The notes under the pieces are model-generated. The model was not told where the DNA came from. It saw only the letters and a program-made list of their open reading frames with translations, and did not search any database. Below, in pieces: positions 1-7,193 of a DNA stretch of 12,977 nucleotides; within the stretch, counting starts at the first letter, position 1; the number at the start of each line of letters is the position of its first letter. The DNA is taken from NCBI GenBank assembly GCA_964415885.1, contig CAYQCE010000071.1:1-12977 (forward strand), given 5' to 3'. Made by a program: the position numbers and the translations under genes. The stretch is from CAYQCE01 sp964415885 (GTDB taxonomy: Bacteria; Zixibacteria; MSB-5A5; JAABVY01; JAHJOQ01).

Positions 1-34
1 TCGGGAACCTGATTTCTCGGGATTCTGACTGCCT

Positions 35-51
35 GGGTACGAAATGTACCC
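35..51. repeat. Short perfect inverted repeat upstream of the chemoreceptor gene
   Basis: GGGTAC and GTACCC flank a 5-nt loop (GAAAT), a perfect 6-bp inverted repeat about 180 bp before the chemoreceptor start. No T-run follows on either strand, so it is not a convincing terminator. It could be a protein-binding palindrome or an RNA hairpin. I found no convincing sigma-70 or sigma-28 promoter between it and the gene, although AT-rich spots occur near 111-118 (CCATAATA) and 184-190 (CATATAA). Confidence 0.35.
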
Positions 52-229
52 CTAAGAGCCCCCTCCGTGTCCCGTCAACAATCGCTTGATCGAGACGATT
101 TCCATAATAGAAACAACACTGGTTTGATGGTGCGAGAAGACGATGTACTCAATCACGCCACGTCACAGTCTCGAAACAAAGAGCATATAAACACCTAACA
201 CCCAACGGAGGAGAAGGGGGATCGGGATA

Positions 230-2737
230 ATGAAACTGAAACTTGGGCCGAAGCTGATCGGCGCATTCTCGGTGGTCGCAGCAATTTGTGCCGTCGTCGG
301 CTTCATCGGGTTCTACGCGATGAACAACGCCAACTCGAGTATCGACGAGCTTGCCGATGTACGCATGCCGAGTATCCAGAGCCTGCAGGTGATTCAGGAC
401 TGCGCATCCGTGATCGAGGGATCGATCAAAGCAATGTGCAACCCCAAACTGACGCAGGCGGAGATTGATCACGAGATAGAGGCCATAGACGAGGCCCGCG
501 ATCGCTATGAGGAGGCGTGGGCTGTCTATGAACCGCTTCCTCAGACCGAAGAAGAGGCGAAAGTCTGGAGTGAATTCAAGAGTGCATGGAATCAGTGGAG
601 GACAGACAACAATGAATTCATGACCATGCGGGACGAACTCGAGAGGCTCGGAATTCACGATCCAACCAAGCTTCGCCAAATGGTCGAGCGGTTCACGAAG
701 GATCATCACGCTCTGATGTCCGCTCTGGGGAAGGGAATCCTGAACAGCGAAGCGGTTCAGGTCCAGGAGGATCCCACGAAGTGCGCATTCGGTAAATGGA
801 TGTCCGAGTATACCGCATCGAGTTCCGAAATCAGGAAGCAGATCGACGAGATTAAGCGGTACCACGACGACTTCCATGAGAAGGCAGGAAAGATCGAGAA
901 CATCCTCGCCAGGGATCGAAGCGGCGCCGCGCTAAGTCAGGCCAAGAACATCTATGCAAATGATGTCACGCCCGCTGCTGAGAAGGTTTTCGATCGGTTC
1001 GAGAGGATCAACGACGAGGTCGCCAAAGCGGAAAATCTCTATAACCGCATGCAGACCCAGGCAATGGAAGTGAATGCAGAGTCTGCCAAAAGGGCAATTG
1101 CGCTTCTCGGCGATATTGTGAAGATCAATGAGGAAGTTGGCCACGCTGCAGCTACGGAAAGTAAGTCGATGGCTGCATCGATGAAAACAATCATTGTTAT
1201 AAGTATTCTGCTCGGAATTGTAGTTGCGGTCGGTTTTGGTATCTTCATCGCACGCAGCATAGCGAGACCGATTTCCGCCATGGCCACCGCGGCGGAGGAG
1301 ATAGCGCACGGCAATGTCAATCAGTCGATCGAAGTCAAATCCGAGGATGAGGTTGGCCAGCTTGCCGATGCTTTCCGCAACATGGTCGACTACATGAAAG
1401 ATCTCGCGACGGCGGCCGGTCAGATTGCATCGAACAATCTCGATGTTGTAATCAAGCCGCGTTCGGCTAATGACGTTCTCGGAACCGCCTTCAGCAAGAT
1501 GGTCTCGAATCTATCGTCGATGGTGAGGCAGTTGACTGACAACGCCACTCAGCTTGTAAGCGCAGCCACCGAGATTGCCTCGTCATCGGAGGAGATGTCT
1601 CGCGGATCGGCGCAGCAGGCGGATCAGGTCAACCAGGTCTCGACTGCTGTCGAGGAGATGGCCGCCACGATCGTTCAGTCTTCGAAGAATGCCGGTGATG
1701 CCTCCGATGCCGCCCAGCAGGCGTCCGACACTGCCGGCCAGGGCGGCAAGATTGTCGGCGATACGATCAGTGGAATGCAGATGATTGCACAGGTTGTTCG
1801 CGACTCGGCGACATCAATCTCCAAACTGGAGCAATCGGCTGATCAGATCGGCGAGATTATCGGCGTTATCGATGATATCGCTGACCAAACGAACCTCCTT
1901 GCGCTCAACGCTGCAATCGAGGCCGCTCGTGCAGGGGAGCAGGGACGAGGTTTTGCGGTAGTTGCCGATGAGGTACGGAAGCTCGCCGAGCGTACCGGCA
2001 AGGCAACCGGTGAGATTACCGAGATGATAAAGGGAATTCAGGGCGAGACATCCGAAGCTGTAACATCGATGGAATCCGGCATTAGTCAGGTCGATCAGGG
2101 CAGAGAGCTCGCCGACCAGGCCGGAACCAGTCTGAACGAGATCGTAAACATGTCTTCCCGCGTTATGGATATGATCCAGCAGATAGCCACGGCTTCCGAA
2201 GAGCAGTCATCGGCGGCCGAGCAGATCTCGCGAAGCATCCAGCACATCTCGAACATCACAAACGAAACGGCTTCAGGAGCGGAGCAGTCCGCAGCCGCTG
2301 CCGAGCAACTGAATCGTCAGGCAGAGGATCTTCGAGTACTCGTGGGTAGATTCAAAATCTCAGGTGGTAATCTCGGAATCATAGATCTCGCGAAGAGCGA
2401 TCACGCCACGTACGTCAACAAGCTCTCTGATATCGTTGACGGCAGAAGAAGCTCTGAATCGTGGAAGACCATCGATCATAAGAACTGCAGGTTCGGTAAA
2501 TGGTACTACTCCGAGGGCAGCGCTGAGTATAGCGCGATGTCTGAATTCAGGGATATCGAGAATCCTCATGTAGAGGTTCACAAGCTGGCCAACGAGGCAA
2601 TTAAGGCATACGTTTCAGGTGATGAGGAAACGGCCAGGCGTCTGTTTGACCAGTCGCACCGTGCATCCGAAGAGGTCATCCGGGATCTGGATACTCTGAA
2701 AGCGCACATATCCGAGTCGCTTGCTGCCAGGGCATAG
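230..2737 (+). CDS. Methyl-accepting chemotaxis protein with an extracytoplasmic CZB-like domain, tandem HAMP and a C-terminal CZB domain
   Basis: This is a membrane chemoreceptor that would signal to CheA/CheW. TM1 is about residues 9-31 and TM2 about 319-341; residues 32-318 form the predicted periplasmic sensor. HAMP follows TM2 (about 341-393), with a second HAMP-like repeat at about 394-437. The signalling coiled coil spans roughly 440-705 with the conserved hairpin tip around NLLALNAAIEAARAGEQGRGFAVV (read in two parts: residues 555-569 and 570-578). The C-terminus (about 720-830) is a CZB zinc-binding domain with ligands H725, C753 (CRFGKW), H780 and H784. The sensor carries a similar set: H159/H160, C185 (CAFGKW), H212 and H216. 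No CheR-docking pentapeptide is seen at the C-terminus. The ATG at 230 follows a purine-rich region (GGAGGAGAAGGGGG, from about 206) and gives a typical receptor N-terminus, MKLKLGPKLIG. The family call is firm; the ligand (zinc or an oxidant) is inferred from CZB biology. Confidence 0.96.
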   Translation: MKLKLGPKLIGAFSVVAAICAVVGFIGFYAMNNANSSIDELADVRMPSIQSLQVIQDCASVIEGSIKAMCNPKLTQAEIDHEIEAIDEARDRYEEAWAVYEPLPQTEEEAKVWSEFKSAWNQWRTDNNEFMTMRDELERLGIHDPTKLRQMVERFTKDHHALMSALGKGILNSEAVQVQEDPTKCAFGKWMSEYTASSSEIRKQIDEIKRYHDDFHEKAGKIENILARDRSGAALSQAKNIYANDVTPAAEKVFDRFERINDEVAKAENLYNRMQTQAMEVNAESAKRAIALLGDIVKINEEVGHAAATESKSMAASMKTIIVISILLGIVVAVGFGIFIARSIARPISAMATAAEEIAHGNVNQSIEVKSEDEVGQLADAFRNMVDYMKDLATAAGQIASNNLDVVIKPRSANDVLGTAFSKMVSNLSSMVRQLTDNATQLVSAATEIASSSEEMSRGSAQQADQVNQVSTAVEEMAATIVQSSKNAGDASDAAQQASDTAGQGGKIVGDTISGMQMIAQVVRDSATSISKLEQSADQIGEIIGVIDDIADQTNLLALNAAIEAARAGEQGRGFAVVADEVRKLAERTGKATGEITEMIKGIQGETSEAVTSMESGISQVDQGRELADQAGTSLNEIVNMSSRVMDMIQQIATASEEQSSAAEQISRSIQHISNITNETASGAEQSAAAAEQLNRQAEDLRVLVGRFKISGGNLGIIDLAKSDHATYVNKLSDIVDGRRSSESWKTIDHKNCRFGKWYYSEGSAEYSAMSEFRDIENPHVEVHKLANEAIKAYVSGDEETARRLFDQSHRASEEVIRDLDTLKAHISESLAARA

Positions 2738-2785
2738 ATCTTGATCACAAGTCTCCGGCTCGATAAGGAACTGCCTTGACTGTAT

Positions 2786-2817
2786 GGGGTGCGAGCTCAC
2801 GGGTTCGCGCCCCTTTT
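2786..2817 (+). terminator. Rho-independent terminator of the chemoreceptor gene
   Basis: GGGGTGCGA (2786-2794) pairs with TCGCGCCCC (2805-2813) in a 9-bp stem with one G-U pair and a 10-nt loop, followed by TTTT (2814-2817). It lies about 50 nt after the TAG stop of the chemoreceptor. No T-tract exists on the opposite strand, so it seems to act only on plus-strand transcripts, although the converging minus-strand operon ends just beside it. Confidence 0.85.
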
Positions 2818-2842
2818 CCAAATCTGCAGATGCCTCCAACGC

Positions 2843-3205
2843 TTAGTCAAAGGTCTCAACTGACCGTACGTTTTCGCGGATGAAGTAATAGGGCGGACCC
2901 ACGAGTGCGCCTCTTGATCTGGTAACCGCGAGAAATGACTCCGATTCGAAGATTGCGAGAATCTGCTCGCGGGGGGCGTCCGATTCGAGCTCGTCATAGT
3001 ATCTGCCAGCCTCGATCGTGACCGACGGATTCCCCTTGTACGACATCAGCACCCGCATCGACTTGATCTTGCGGTTACGGATCTTGCCACCGACGAAGTC
3101 CTCGAGATATCTCTTGATTTCATCGTACTCCGAATCTGTCAGCGGGTATGTAAGGTCGTCTCTCATAGTCAGAAACATATCAGGAGAGCCGGCGCGCGCA
3201 AGCAA
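2843..3205 (-). CDS. Small uncharacterised protein, last gene of the exporter operon
   Basis: I do not recognise this protein. From the TTG at 3205 it has 120 residues. It is soluble, with no signal peptide or membrane segment, rich in Asp/Glu and Arg, with alternating strand-like stretches such as MRVLMSYKGNPSVTIEAGRY and helix-like TDSEYDEIKRYLEDF. It follows the second ABC gene closely on the same strand, so it is probably co-transcribed. The start is uncertain. TTG 3205 has only a weak AGG upstream, and ATG 3178 and ATG 3166 have no SD. Coding-like sequence in the same frame continues upstream of the TTG (AERNALTERRDAGNQLLARA) until it meets the ABC stop region, without any ATG, GTG or TTG. 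A better placed start, ATG 3255 (ATGA overlap with the ABC stop, SD AGGTGG), is in another frame and stops after 28 codons. A frameshift near the 5' end, real or from assembly, would explain this. Confidence 0.7.
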   Translation of the reverse strand: MLARAGSPDMFLTMRDDLTYPLTDSEYDEIKRYLEDFVGGKIRNRKIKSMRVLMSYKGNPSVTIEAGRYYDELESDAPREQILAIFESESFLAVTRSRGALVGPPYYFIRENVRSVETFD

Positions 3206-3255
3206 CTGATTGCCTGCGTCGCGCCGCTCTGTAAGTGCATTTCGCTCAGCATCAT
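3169..3255 (-). other. 28-codon ORF translationally coupled to the ABC gene (possible true 5' end of a frameshifted gene)
   Basis: ATG 3255 overlaps the TGA stop of the 598-residue ABC gene by 4 nt (ATGA). It is followed at once by a second in-frame ATG (3252) and preceded by AGGTGG 4 nt upstream, the best initiation context in this junction. The frame ends at TGA 3169-3171 after MMLSEMHLQSGA and 16 more residues, which show no recognisable feature. It overlaps the start of the 120-residue gene in a different frame. It may be only the displaced start of that gene rather than an independent peptide. Confidence 0.25.
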
Positions 3256-5048
3256 GAAGCCACCTGCTCGTTGAGCTGGTATCTTCGGTAGATGCGAGAG
3301 TATTGCTTGCCTCTCTCGATCAGTTCCTTGTGCGTGCCGACTTCGGATACACGGCCGTCCTCGAGAACATATATCCTGTCGACGGATTCGAGGGTGTCCG
3401 GTCTGTGGGTGATAAGGAGCGCAGTCATGTTCGGCATGACCTCATGCAGCCGTCCCCACAGATTGGCCTCCGTCGAACTGTCGAGAGCGGACGTACAATC
3501 ATCGAGAATCAGCACTTTCGGTTTCCCGGCAAGAGCCCTCGCGAGCGCGAGCCGCTGTTTCTGTCCGCCGGAGAGGCTGACTCCCTTGGTACCGACGTAC
3601 GTCTCAAGACCTTTCGGGAATGTCTCGATCTCGTCCTTCAACTGGGAGACATCCACCGCCCAGTTTACTATCTCGTTGGAGATGTGATCGCGTCCCATCA
3701 GGATGTTGTTCCGGATTGTGTCGCTATAGAGTATCGGTTCCTGTGGCACATAGCCAATATACTCCCTTAGCTTACCGAGCTTCAGTTCTTTGAGATTCCG
3801 GCCATCCAGCTCGACCGATCCGGATACCGGATCGACAAGTCGTGGCAGCAAATTGATCAACCAGGTCTTGCCGGCGCCAATTTTGCCGACGAATGCAACC
3901 GTTTCACCCGCCTCGATATCCAGCGAGATATCATTGATGATCTGATGGTCCGAACCCGGGAAGAAGAACGTGACATCCTTGAACGATATCCTGCCCTCGG
4001 TGTGCCCGTTTACCGGCTGACCTCCGTTGTCGCGTACCATCGGTTCGACCTCTGTGAGTTCTGTCAGCCTGTCGATGGATACGGCCGACTGACGAGACTT
4101 CACGAGAAACTGGCCAATGTCGAACATCGGGAAAACGAGATAAACGACATAGTATATGAACGCCACGAGCTTACCCAGACTCAGTCCGGAATTGATGACC
4201 ATATATCCGCCGGCGATCAGGACTATTACGATTCCGACCTGCCAGATATACATGTAGAGCGAATCAACGATGGTCATCGTCTTCACCGTCGATATCTCGG
4301 CAGCTTTGCGTTCAGTCGCAACATCGCCGAATACCGATTTCTGCGCCTTTTCACGGACGTATGATTTCACAACCCGAATTCCTGAGAAGCACGCCTCCAT
4401 CACATCATTGAAATCCGAAATCCGCTTCTGGAGGTTGTCGTATCTCTTATCGAGCCTCGACGCGCTCTTGAAGAAGATCAGGATCAGTATCGGAAGCGGC
4501 CCCGCCGAAAACAACGTCAGCATGGGGTCGATGATAATCATCATCGTCAATGTGAATATCACCATGACGAGAGCTTCGTAGAACCGAAATACGCCCGAGC
4601 ATGCAAACCAGGACAGTTTCTGCTCAACGTCGTCCGTCATTCGCGTCACAAGATCTCCGGTCCGGAACCGGTTGAAGAAATCCGGACCGAGCCTTGTTAT
4701 CTTGTCGAACGTGAACTGCCGGAAGAGCCACTCGAGACGTACGTTCATCCATGCTCTGTGAGACTGCACGAACGCGTAGAGCACGCTGGCACAGAGCCCG
4801 AATAGAACCAGAACCATTGCGAACGCCGCCTCAGGAGACAGCCCCATCGAACTGCCGTAATCCGTCACCATCCGGGCGGCTGAATTGTCGGGAATCTCGC
4901 CCGTCTTGACGAAATCGACAGTGAATTCAATCAGTCGCGGAATCGATACCTGAAATGCCACCTGCAACGGCGTCAGTATTATCAGCACGGCCAGCACATA
5001 GCGGTAGTTCCGGTAGAAACTCCACAACCATTTTATCTTATCCCGCAT
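3252..5048 (-). CDS. Type I ABC exporter half-transporter, subunit with the degenerate Walker B (TM287/BmrC-like)
   Basis: This 598-residue protein has an N-terminal six-helix membrane domain (about 1-320) and a C-terminal ATPase domain (about 350-598), the normal size for a half-exporter in the inner membrane. ATPase motifs are Walker A G388-T395 (GKIGAGKT), Q-loop Q436, a canonical LSGGQ signature (492-496), Walker B ending LILDD and the switch His H548. The residue after the Walker B Asp is D517 instead of the catalytic Glu, the mark of the non-catalytic site in heterodimeric exporters. Its LSGGQ would complete the active site of the neighbouring 603-residue subunit. The ATG at 5048 lies inside the end of the upstream gene (11-nt overlap, ending TAA at 5038), so the two are translationally coupled. 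The substrate cannot be read from sequence; family members export drugs, lipids or peptides. Confidence 0.95.
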   Translation of the reverse strand: MRDKIKWLWSFYRNYRYVLAVLIILTPLQVAFQVSIPRLIEFTVDFVKTGEIPDNSAARMVTDYGSSMGLSPEAAFAMVLVLFGLCASVLYAFVQSHRAWMNVRLEWLFRQFTFDKITRLGPDFFNRFRTGDLVTRMTDDVEQKLSWFACSGVFRFYEALVMVIFTLTMMIIIDPMLTLFSAGPLPILILIFFKSASRLDKRYDNLQKRISDFNDVMEACFSGIRVVKSYVREKAQKSVFGDVATERKAAEISTVKTMTIVDSLYMYIWQVGIVIVLIAGGYMVINSGLSLGKLVAFIYYVVYLVFPMFDIGQFLVKSRQSAVSIDRLTELTEVEPMVRDNGGQPVNGHTEGRISFKDVTFFFPGSDHQIINDISLDIEAGETVAFVGKIGAGKTWLINLLPRLVDPVSGSVELDGRNLKELKLGKLREYIGYVPQEPILYSDTIRNNILMGRDHISNEIVNWAVDVSQLKDEIETFPKGLETYVGTKGVSLSGGQKQRLALARALAGKPKVLILDDCTSALDSSTEANLWGRLHEVMPNMTALLITHRPDTLESVDRIYVLEDGRVSEVGTHKELIERGKQYSRIYRRYQLNEQVAS

Positions 5049-6849
5049 TTGATATTACTCCGTTCTTGTGCTTGAACTGAAGGTGGAACAGCTTCGAGTA
5101 GTAGCCGTTCTGCAAGATCAGTTCAGTATGCGTACCTCGTTCGATGATCTCGCCTCTGCGGATCACCAGTATCTCGTCGACATCCAGAATCGTCGATAGC
5201 CTGTGGGCTATGATGAGGGATGTCCGGTCACGCATTAGCTTCTTCAGCGAATCCTGTATCGTCCGCTCGGTTTCGGGGTCTACCGAGCTCGTGGCCTCGT
5301 CCAGAAGCAGGACCTCCGGATCGGTCACGAGCGCCCGAGCAAACGACAGGAGCTGACGCTCGCCCCTGCTGAAATTGGCTCCCTTCTCGGAGACTTCTGT
5401 TTTGTATCCGTCCGGGAGTCTGTCGATGAAGGAATCCGCCTCGACAGTCAGAGCGGCCGAGCGAATATCCTGCATGCTGATCTCCTTCGCCTCGAGCGAG
5501 ATATTGTCCGCCACATTGCCGGGGAACAGCAGGATGTCCTGCAGAACCAGCGCGAACTTTTTTCTCAGATCAGCGAGCGAGAACTCGCGGATATCGACAC
5601 CGTCAATCGTGATCTTGCCCTTCTGAGGATCATAGAGCCTCAAAAGTAGCGAAATCACAGTCGTCTTGCCGCCACCGGTAACACCCGCAAGGGCGAGGCG
5701 TTTGCCGACCGGGATCTCGAACGAAACGTCGCGGAGCACCCAGTTGTCGTCATCGGTGTACGAAAACCACACATTCTCGAATTTGACACCGTGCTCAATT
5801 CTGCCTGTCTCCGCAGGCTTCGCCGGATCCAGGACCTTCGGCTTCTCCGAGAGAAGTGCGAAGATACGCTTCGCCCCGGCTATCGCCTTCTGGATGTTGG
5901 CGAGCTGCTCGGATGTGCGCCAGATCGGTTCGAAGGATCGCCATATAAGGACGATGAACATCCCGATCGTACCGATCGTAATGACTCCGCTCTGAATCCA
6001 GCGTACTCCGAAGAACAGCACCAGCGCGACCATCACGTACTCGAAGAAGAACACCGTATTGAAGTAGATCACGACTGCAATACCGGCGTCCTTATCTACA
6101 TCGAACTTCGCCTTGTTGACGGCGTTCACTTTGTCTCGAGCATACTGCCCGCGATGAAAGATTTGAATGATCGACATACCGTGCAGAAACTCGGTGATCT
6201 GTGCGGTTATTTCGGCCATTCTCTTTCGCACCGCGAGAAACCTCGGCGTCGTGTATTTCTCGAAGATGATCGTGAGAATCACGATCACCGGTATGATCGA
6301 CAGCAGTATCAACGCCATTCGCCAACTGTAGTAGAACATCAGCCCGAAAATCCCGGCTACGAGAATAAGGTCTCCGACTACGAGCACAACAGTATGCGTG
6401 AAAAGCATCCTGAGTGATTCCGTGTCGGACTCGACCCTCGCGAGGAGCCGCCCCACCGGGTTATTGTCGAAAAACGATATATCCTGACCGAGAATGTGGT
6501 CGAACAACCGCGACTTCAGTTCGAGCATGACATCCTGCCCGATGATCTCCAGTCTGATCCGCTGGATATACTGGAACAGCACTGTCAGCATCTGGATCCC
6601 CCCGATTGCCGCAACAGTGAGCAGTAACCCGTTGATATCGCCGTTTTTGATGTCAACGTCAAGAGCGCGCTTCATCAGCACGGGCCATGACAATGACAGA
6701 ATTGTGCCCGCCGCAAGCAGGAACAGGCAAACAGCCAGTCCGCGGATGTGCGGTCTCAGCAGAGGAAGAAGCTTCCCGAATGCCGTCCGGGACGAGATAT
6801 CTCTATCCCTTCCGGTCATCTTTTCGTCTTCGTAGAATTCAGCACTCAT
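5038..6849 (-). CDS. Type I ABC exporter half-transporter, subunit with the catalytic Glu and degenerate signature (TM288/BmrD-like)
   Basis: This 603-residue half-transporter has membrane helices over about 36-310 and the ATPase domain over about 350-590. Motifs are A-loop Y364, Walker A G389-T396 (GVTGGGKT), Q-loop Q437, Walker B LLLDE with catalytic E518, D-loop SSVD, and switch H549. The signature is FSRGE (493-497) instead of LSGGQ. This is the mirror image of the downstream subunit, so the pair should form one competent ATP site (this Walker A/B with the partner's LSGGQ) and one degenerate site. The ATG at 6849 has a good SD (AGGCAGGA, about 2-3 nt before the start). This is the first gene of the exporter operon. 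The leader upstream carries a terminator and an alternative pairing partner, which suggests expression controlled by attenuation. The pairing with the downstream subunit is very secure, the substrate unknown. Confidence 0.95.
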   Translation of the reverse strand: MSAEFYEDEKMTGRDRDISSRTAFGKLLPLLRPHIRGLAVCLFLLAAGTILSLSWPVLMKRALDVDIKNGDINGLLLTVAAIGGIQMLTVLFQYIQRIRLEIIGQDVMLELKSRLFDHILGQDISFFDNNPVGRLLARVESDTESLRMLFTHTVVLVVGDLILVAGIFGLMFYYSWRMALILLSIIPVIVILTIIFEKYTTPRFLAVRKRMAEITAQITEFLHGMSIIQIFHRGQYARDKVNAVNKAKFDVDKDAGIAVVIYFNTVFFFEYVMVALVLFFGVRWIQSGVITIGTIGMFIVLIWRSFEPIWRTSEQLANIQKAIAGAKRIFALLSEKPKVLDPAKPAETGRIEHGVKFENVWFSYTDDDNWVLRDVSFEIPVGKRLALAGVTGGGKTTVISLLLRLYDPQKGKITIDGVDIREFSLADLRKKFALVLQDILLFPGNVADNISLEAKEISMQDIRSAALTVEADSFIDRLPDGYKTEVSEKGANFSRGERQLLSFARALVTDPEVLLLDEATSSVDPETERTIQDSLKKLMRDRTSLIIAHRLSTILDVDEILVIRRGEIIERGTHTELILQNGYYSKLFHLQFKHKNGVISNAG

Positions 6850-6915
6850 TTTCCTGCCTCATTTCGGAAACGGTTAAGGTTTTGCCGCTGAACGACCGGC
6901 AGGCATAACAGAGAC

Positions 6916-6950
6916 AAAAAAACCCGCCGGTCCATCTGGAGCGGCGGGTT
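6916..6950 (-). terminator. Rho-independent terminator in the leader of the ABC exporter operon
   Basis: Read on the minus strand, AACCCGCCG (6950-6942) pairs perfectly with CGGCGGGTT (6929-6921) around a 12-nt loop, and the stem runs into seven T residues (6922-6916). It is a strong intrinsic terminator pointing toward the exporter genes, ending only about 65 nt before their ATG. It could simply end transcripts from the DUF6265 gene 240 nt upstream. The alternative pairing described next makes an attenuator more likely. Confidence 0.88.
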
Positions 6951-7000
6951 ACAAAGTTTATGTGAAATAGTTCACAATCTAAACGTACTCCTCCCGCCGC
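6941..7000 (-). promoter_or_regulatory. Candidate antiterminator hairpin of an attenuator
   Basis: On the minus strand GCGGCGGG (7000-6993) is the exact reverse complement of CCCGCCGC (6948-6941), which contains most of the 5' arm of the terminator stem. This 8-bp pairing and the terminator stem are mutually exclusive. Inside the 44-nt loop sits a further perfect hairpin, TGTGAA-CTAT-TTCACA (6976-6961). The upstream copy falls inside short reading frames, so ribosome position could decide which hairpin forms. This is seen directly as sequence complementarity; the function is inferred. Confidence 0.5.
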
Positions 7001-7055
7001 GCATAGTGACGCCAGGCATCACTGTAATCGGATTGAATAAACGATTCCGGCTCAT
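6972..7055 (-). CDS. Possible 27-residue leader peptide of the exporter operon
   Basis: ATG 7055 is preceded by GGAG with 9-nt spacing, and the frame runs 27 codons to TGA at 6974-6972, just before the terminator hairpin. The peptide begins MSRNRLFNPITV and ends MRGGRSTFRL; it is basic and has no obvious stall motif or run of one amino acid. Codons 18-21 (Met-Arg-Gly-Gly) are the GCGGCGGG segment that can pair with the terminator arm, so a translating ribosome would cover the antiterminator. In Bacillus subtilis, the heterodimeric exporter BmrCD is controlled by a translated leader ORF (bmrB) of this general type. No homology to BmrB is seen here. It may instead be a chance frame, since another frame through the same DNA looks more protein-like. 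Confidence 0.33.
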   Translation of the reverse strand: MSRNRLFNPITVMPGVTMRGGRSTFRL

Positions 7056-7116
7056 CAAGAAATTCTCCGATCTTTCGGCGTTAGGTTTATCTCATTAGAA
7101 ACACATTACGCTTCAT
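6979..7116 (-). pseudogene. Protein-like small frame with two in-frame TAA stops
   Basis: One minus-strand frame starts at ATG 7116 with MKRNVFLMR, meets TAA (7089-7087) and TAA (7083-7081), then continues open for 34 codons to TAG (6981-6979). The second part includes IGEFLDEPESF and YSDAWRHYARREEYV, and looks like real protein in composition and codon choice. It has no ATG, GTG or TTG start of its own after the stops, and no clear SD precedes ATG 7116. It may be a broken small gene, the tail of a decayed gene, a frame using a rare start, or coincidence. It lies between a promoter candidate and the terminator, overlapping the 27-codon ORF. Confidence 0.22.
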
Positions 7117-7134
7117 CGATATTCGAGTTGCATC

Positions 7135-7162
7135 AATTTAGCTTTTTTTTACATTCGGTCAA
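7135..7162 (-). promoter_or_regulatory. Candidate sigma-70 promoter for the exporter leader
   Basis: On the minus strand TTGACC (7162-7157, 5 of 6 to TTGACA) and TAAATT (7140-7135, 4 of 6 to TATAAT) are 16 bp apart in an AT-rich tract. Transcription would start near 7128, giving a leader of about 280 nt before the ABC ATG, or a terminated RNA of about 210 nt. It lies just beyond the stop of the DUF6265 gene, so the exporter operon can have its own transcript. Confidence 0.45.
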
Positions 7163-7193
7163 TTATTTTTTTCAGCCTGTACAAAAAAGTCTG

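Noticed and set aside
3..89. Open frame at the left edge that could be the tail of an upstream gene
   Set aside because: Only about 28 codons before TGA, with no protein-like pattern; it cannot be told from chance.
160..229. Flagellar sigma-28 promoter before the chemoreceptor
   Set aside because: No segment matches the TAAA and GCCGATAA elements at the right spacing.
149..877. 242-codon minus-strand ORF opposite the chemoreceptor
   Set aside because: It lies over the sensor domain and start of the chemoreceptor, which has strong family evidence, so it is a shadow frame.
5791..6417. 208-codon plus-strand ORF opposite the first ABC gene
   Set aside because: It is a shadow of the ABC coding sequence; its composition (many His, Asp and Arg runs) is typical of reverse-complement reading.
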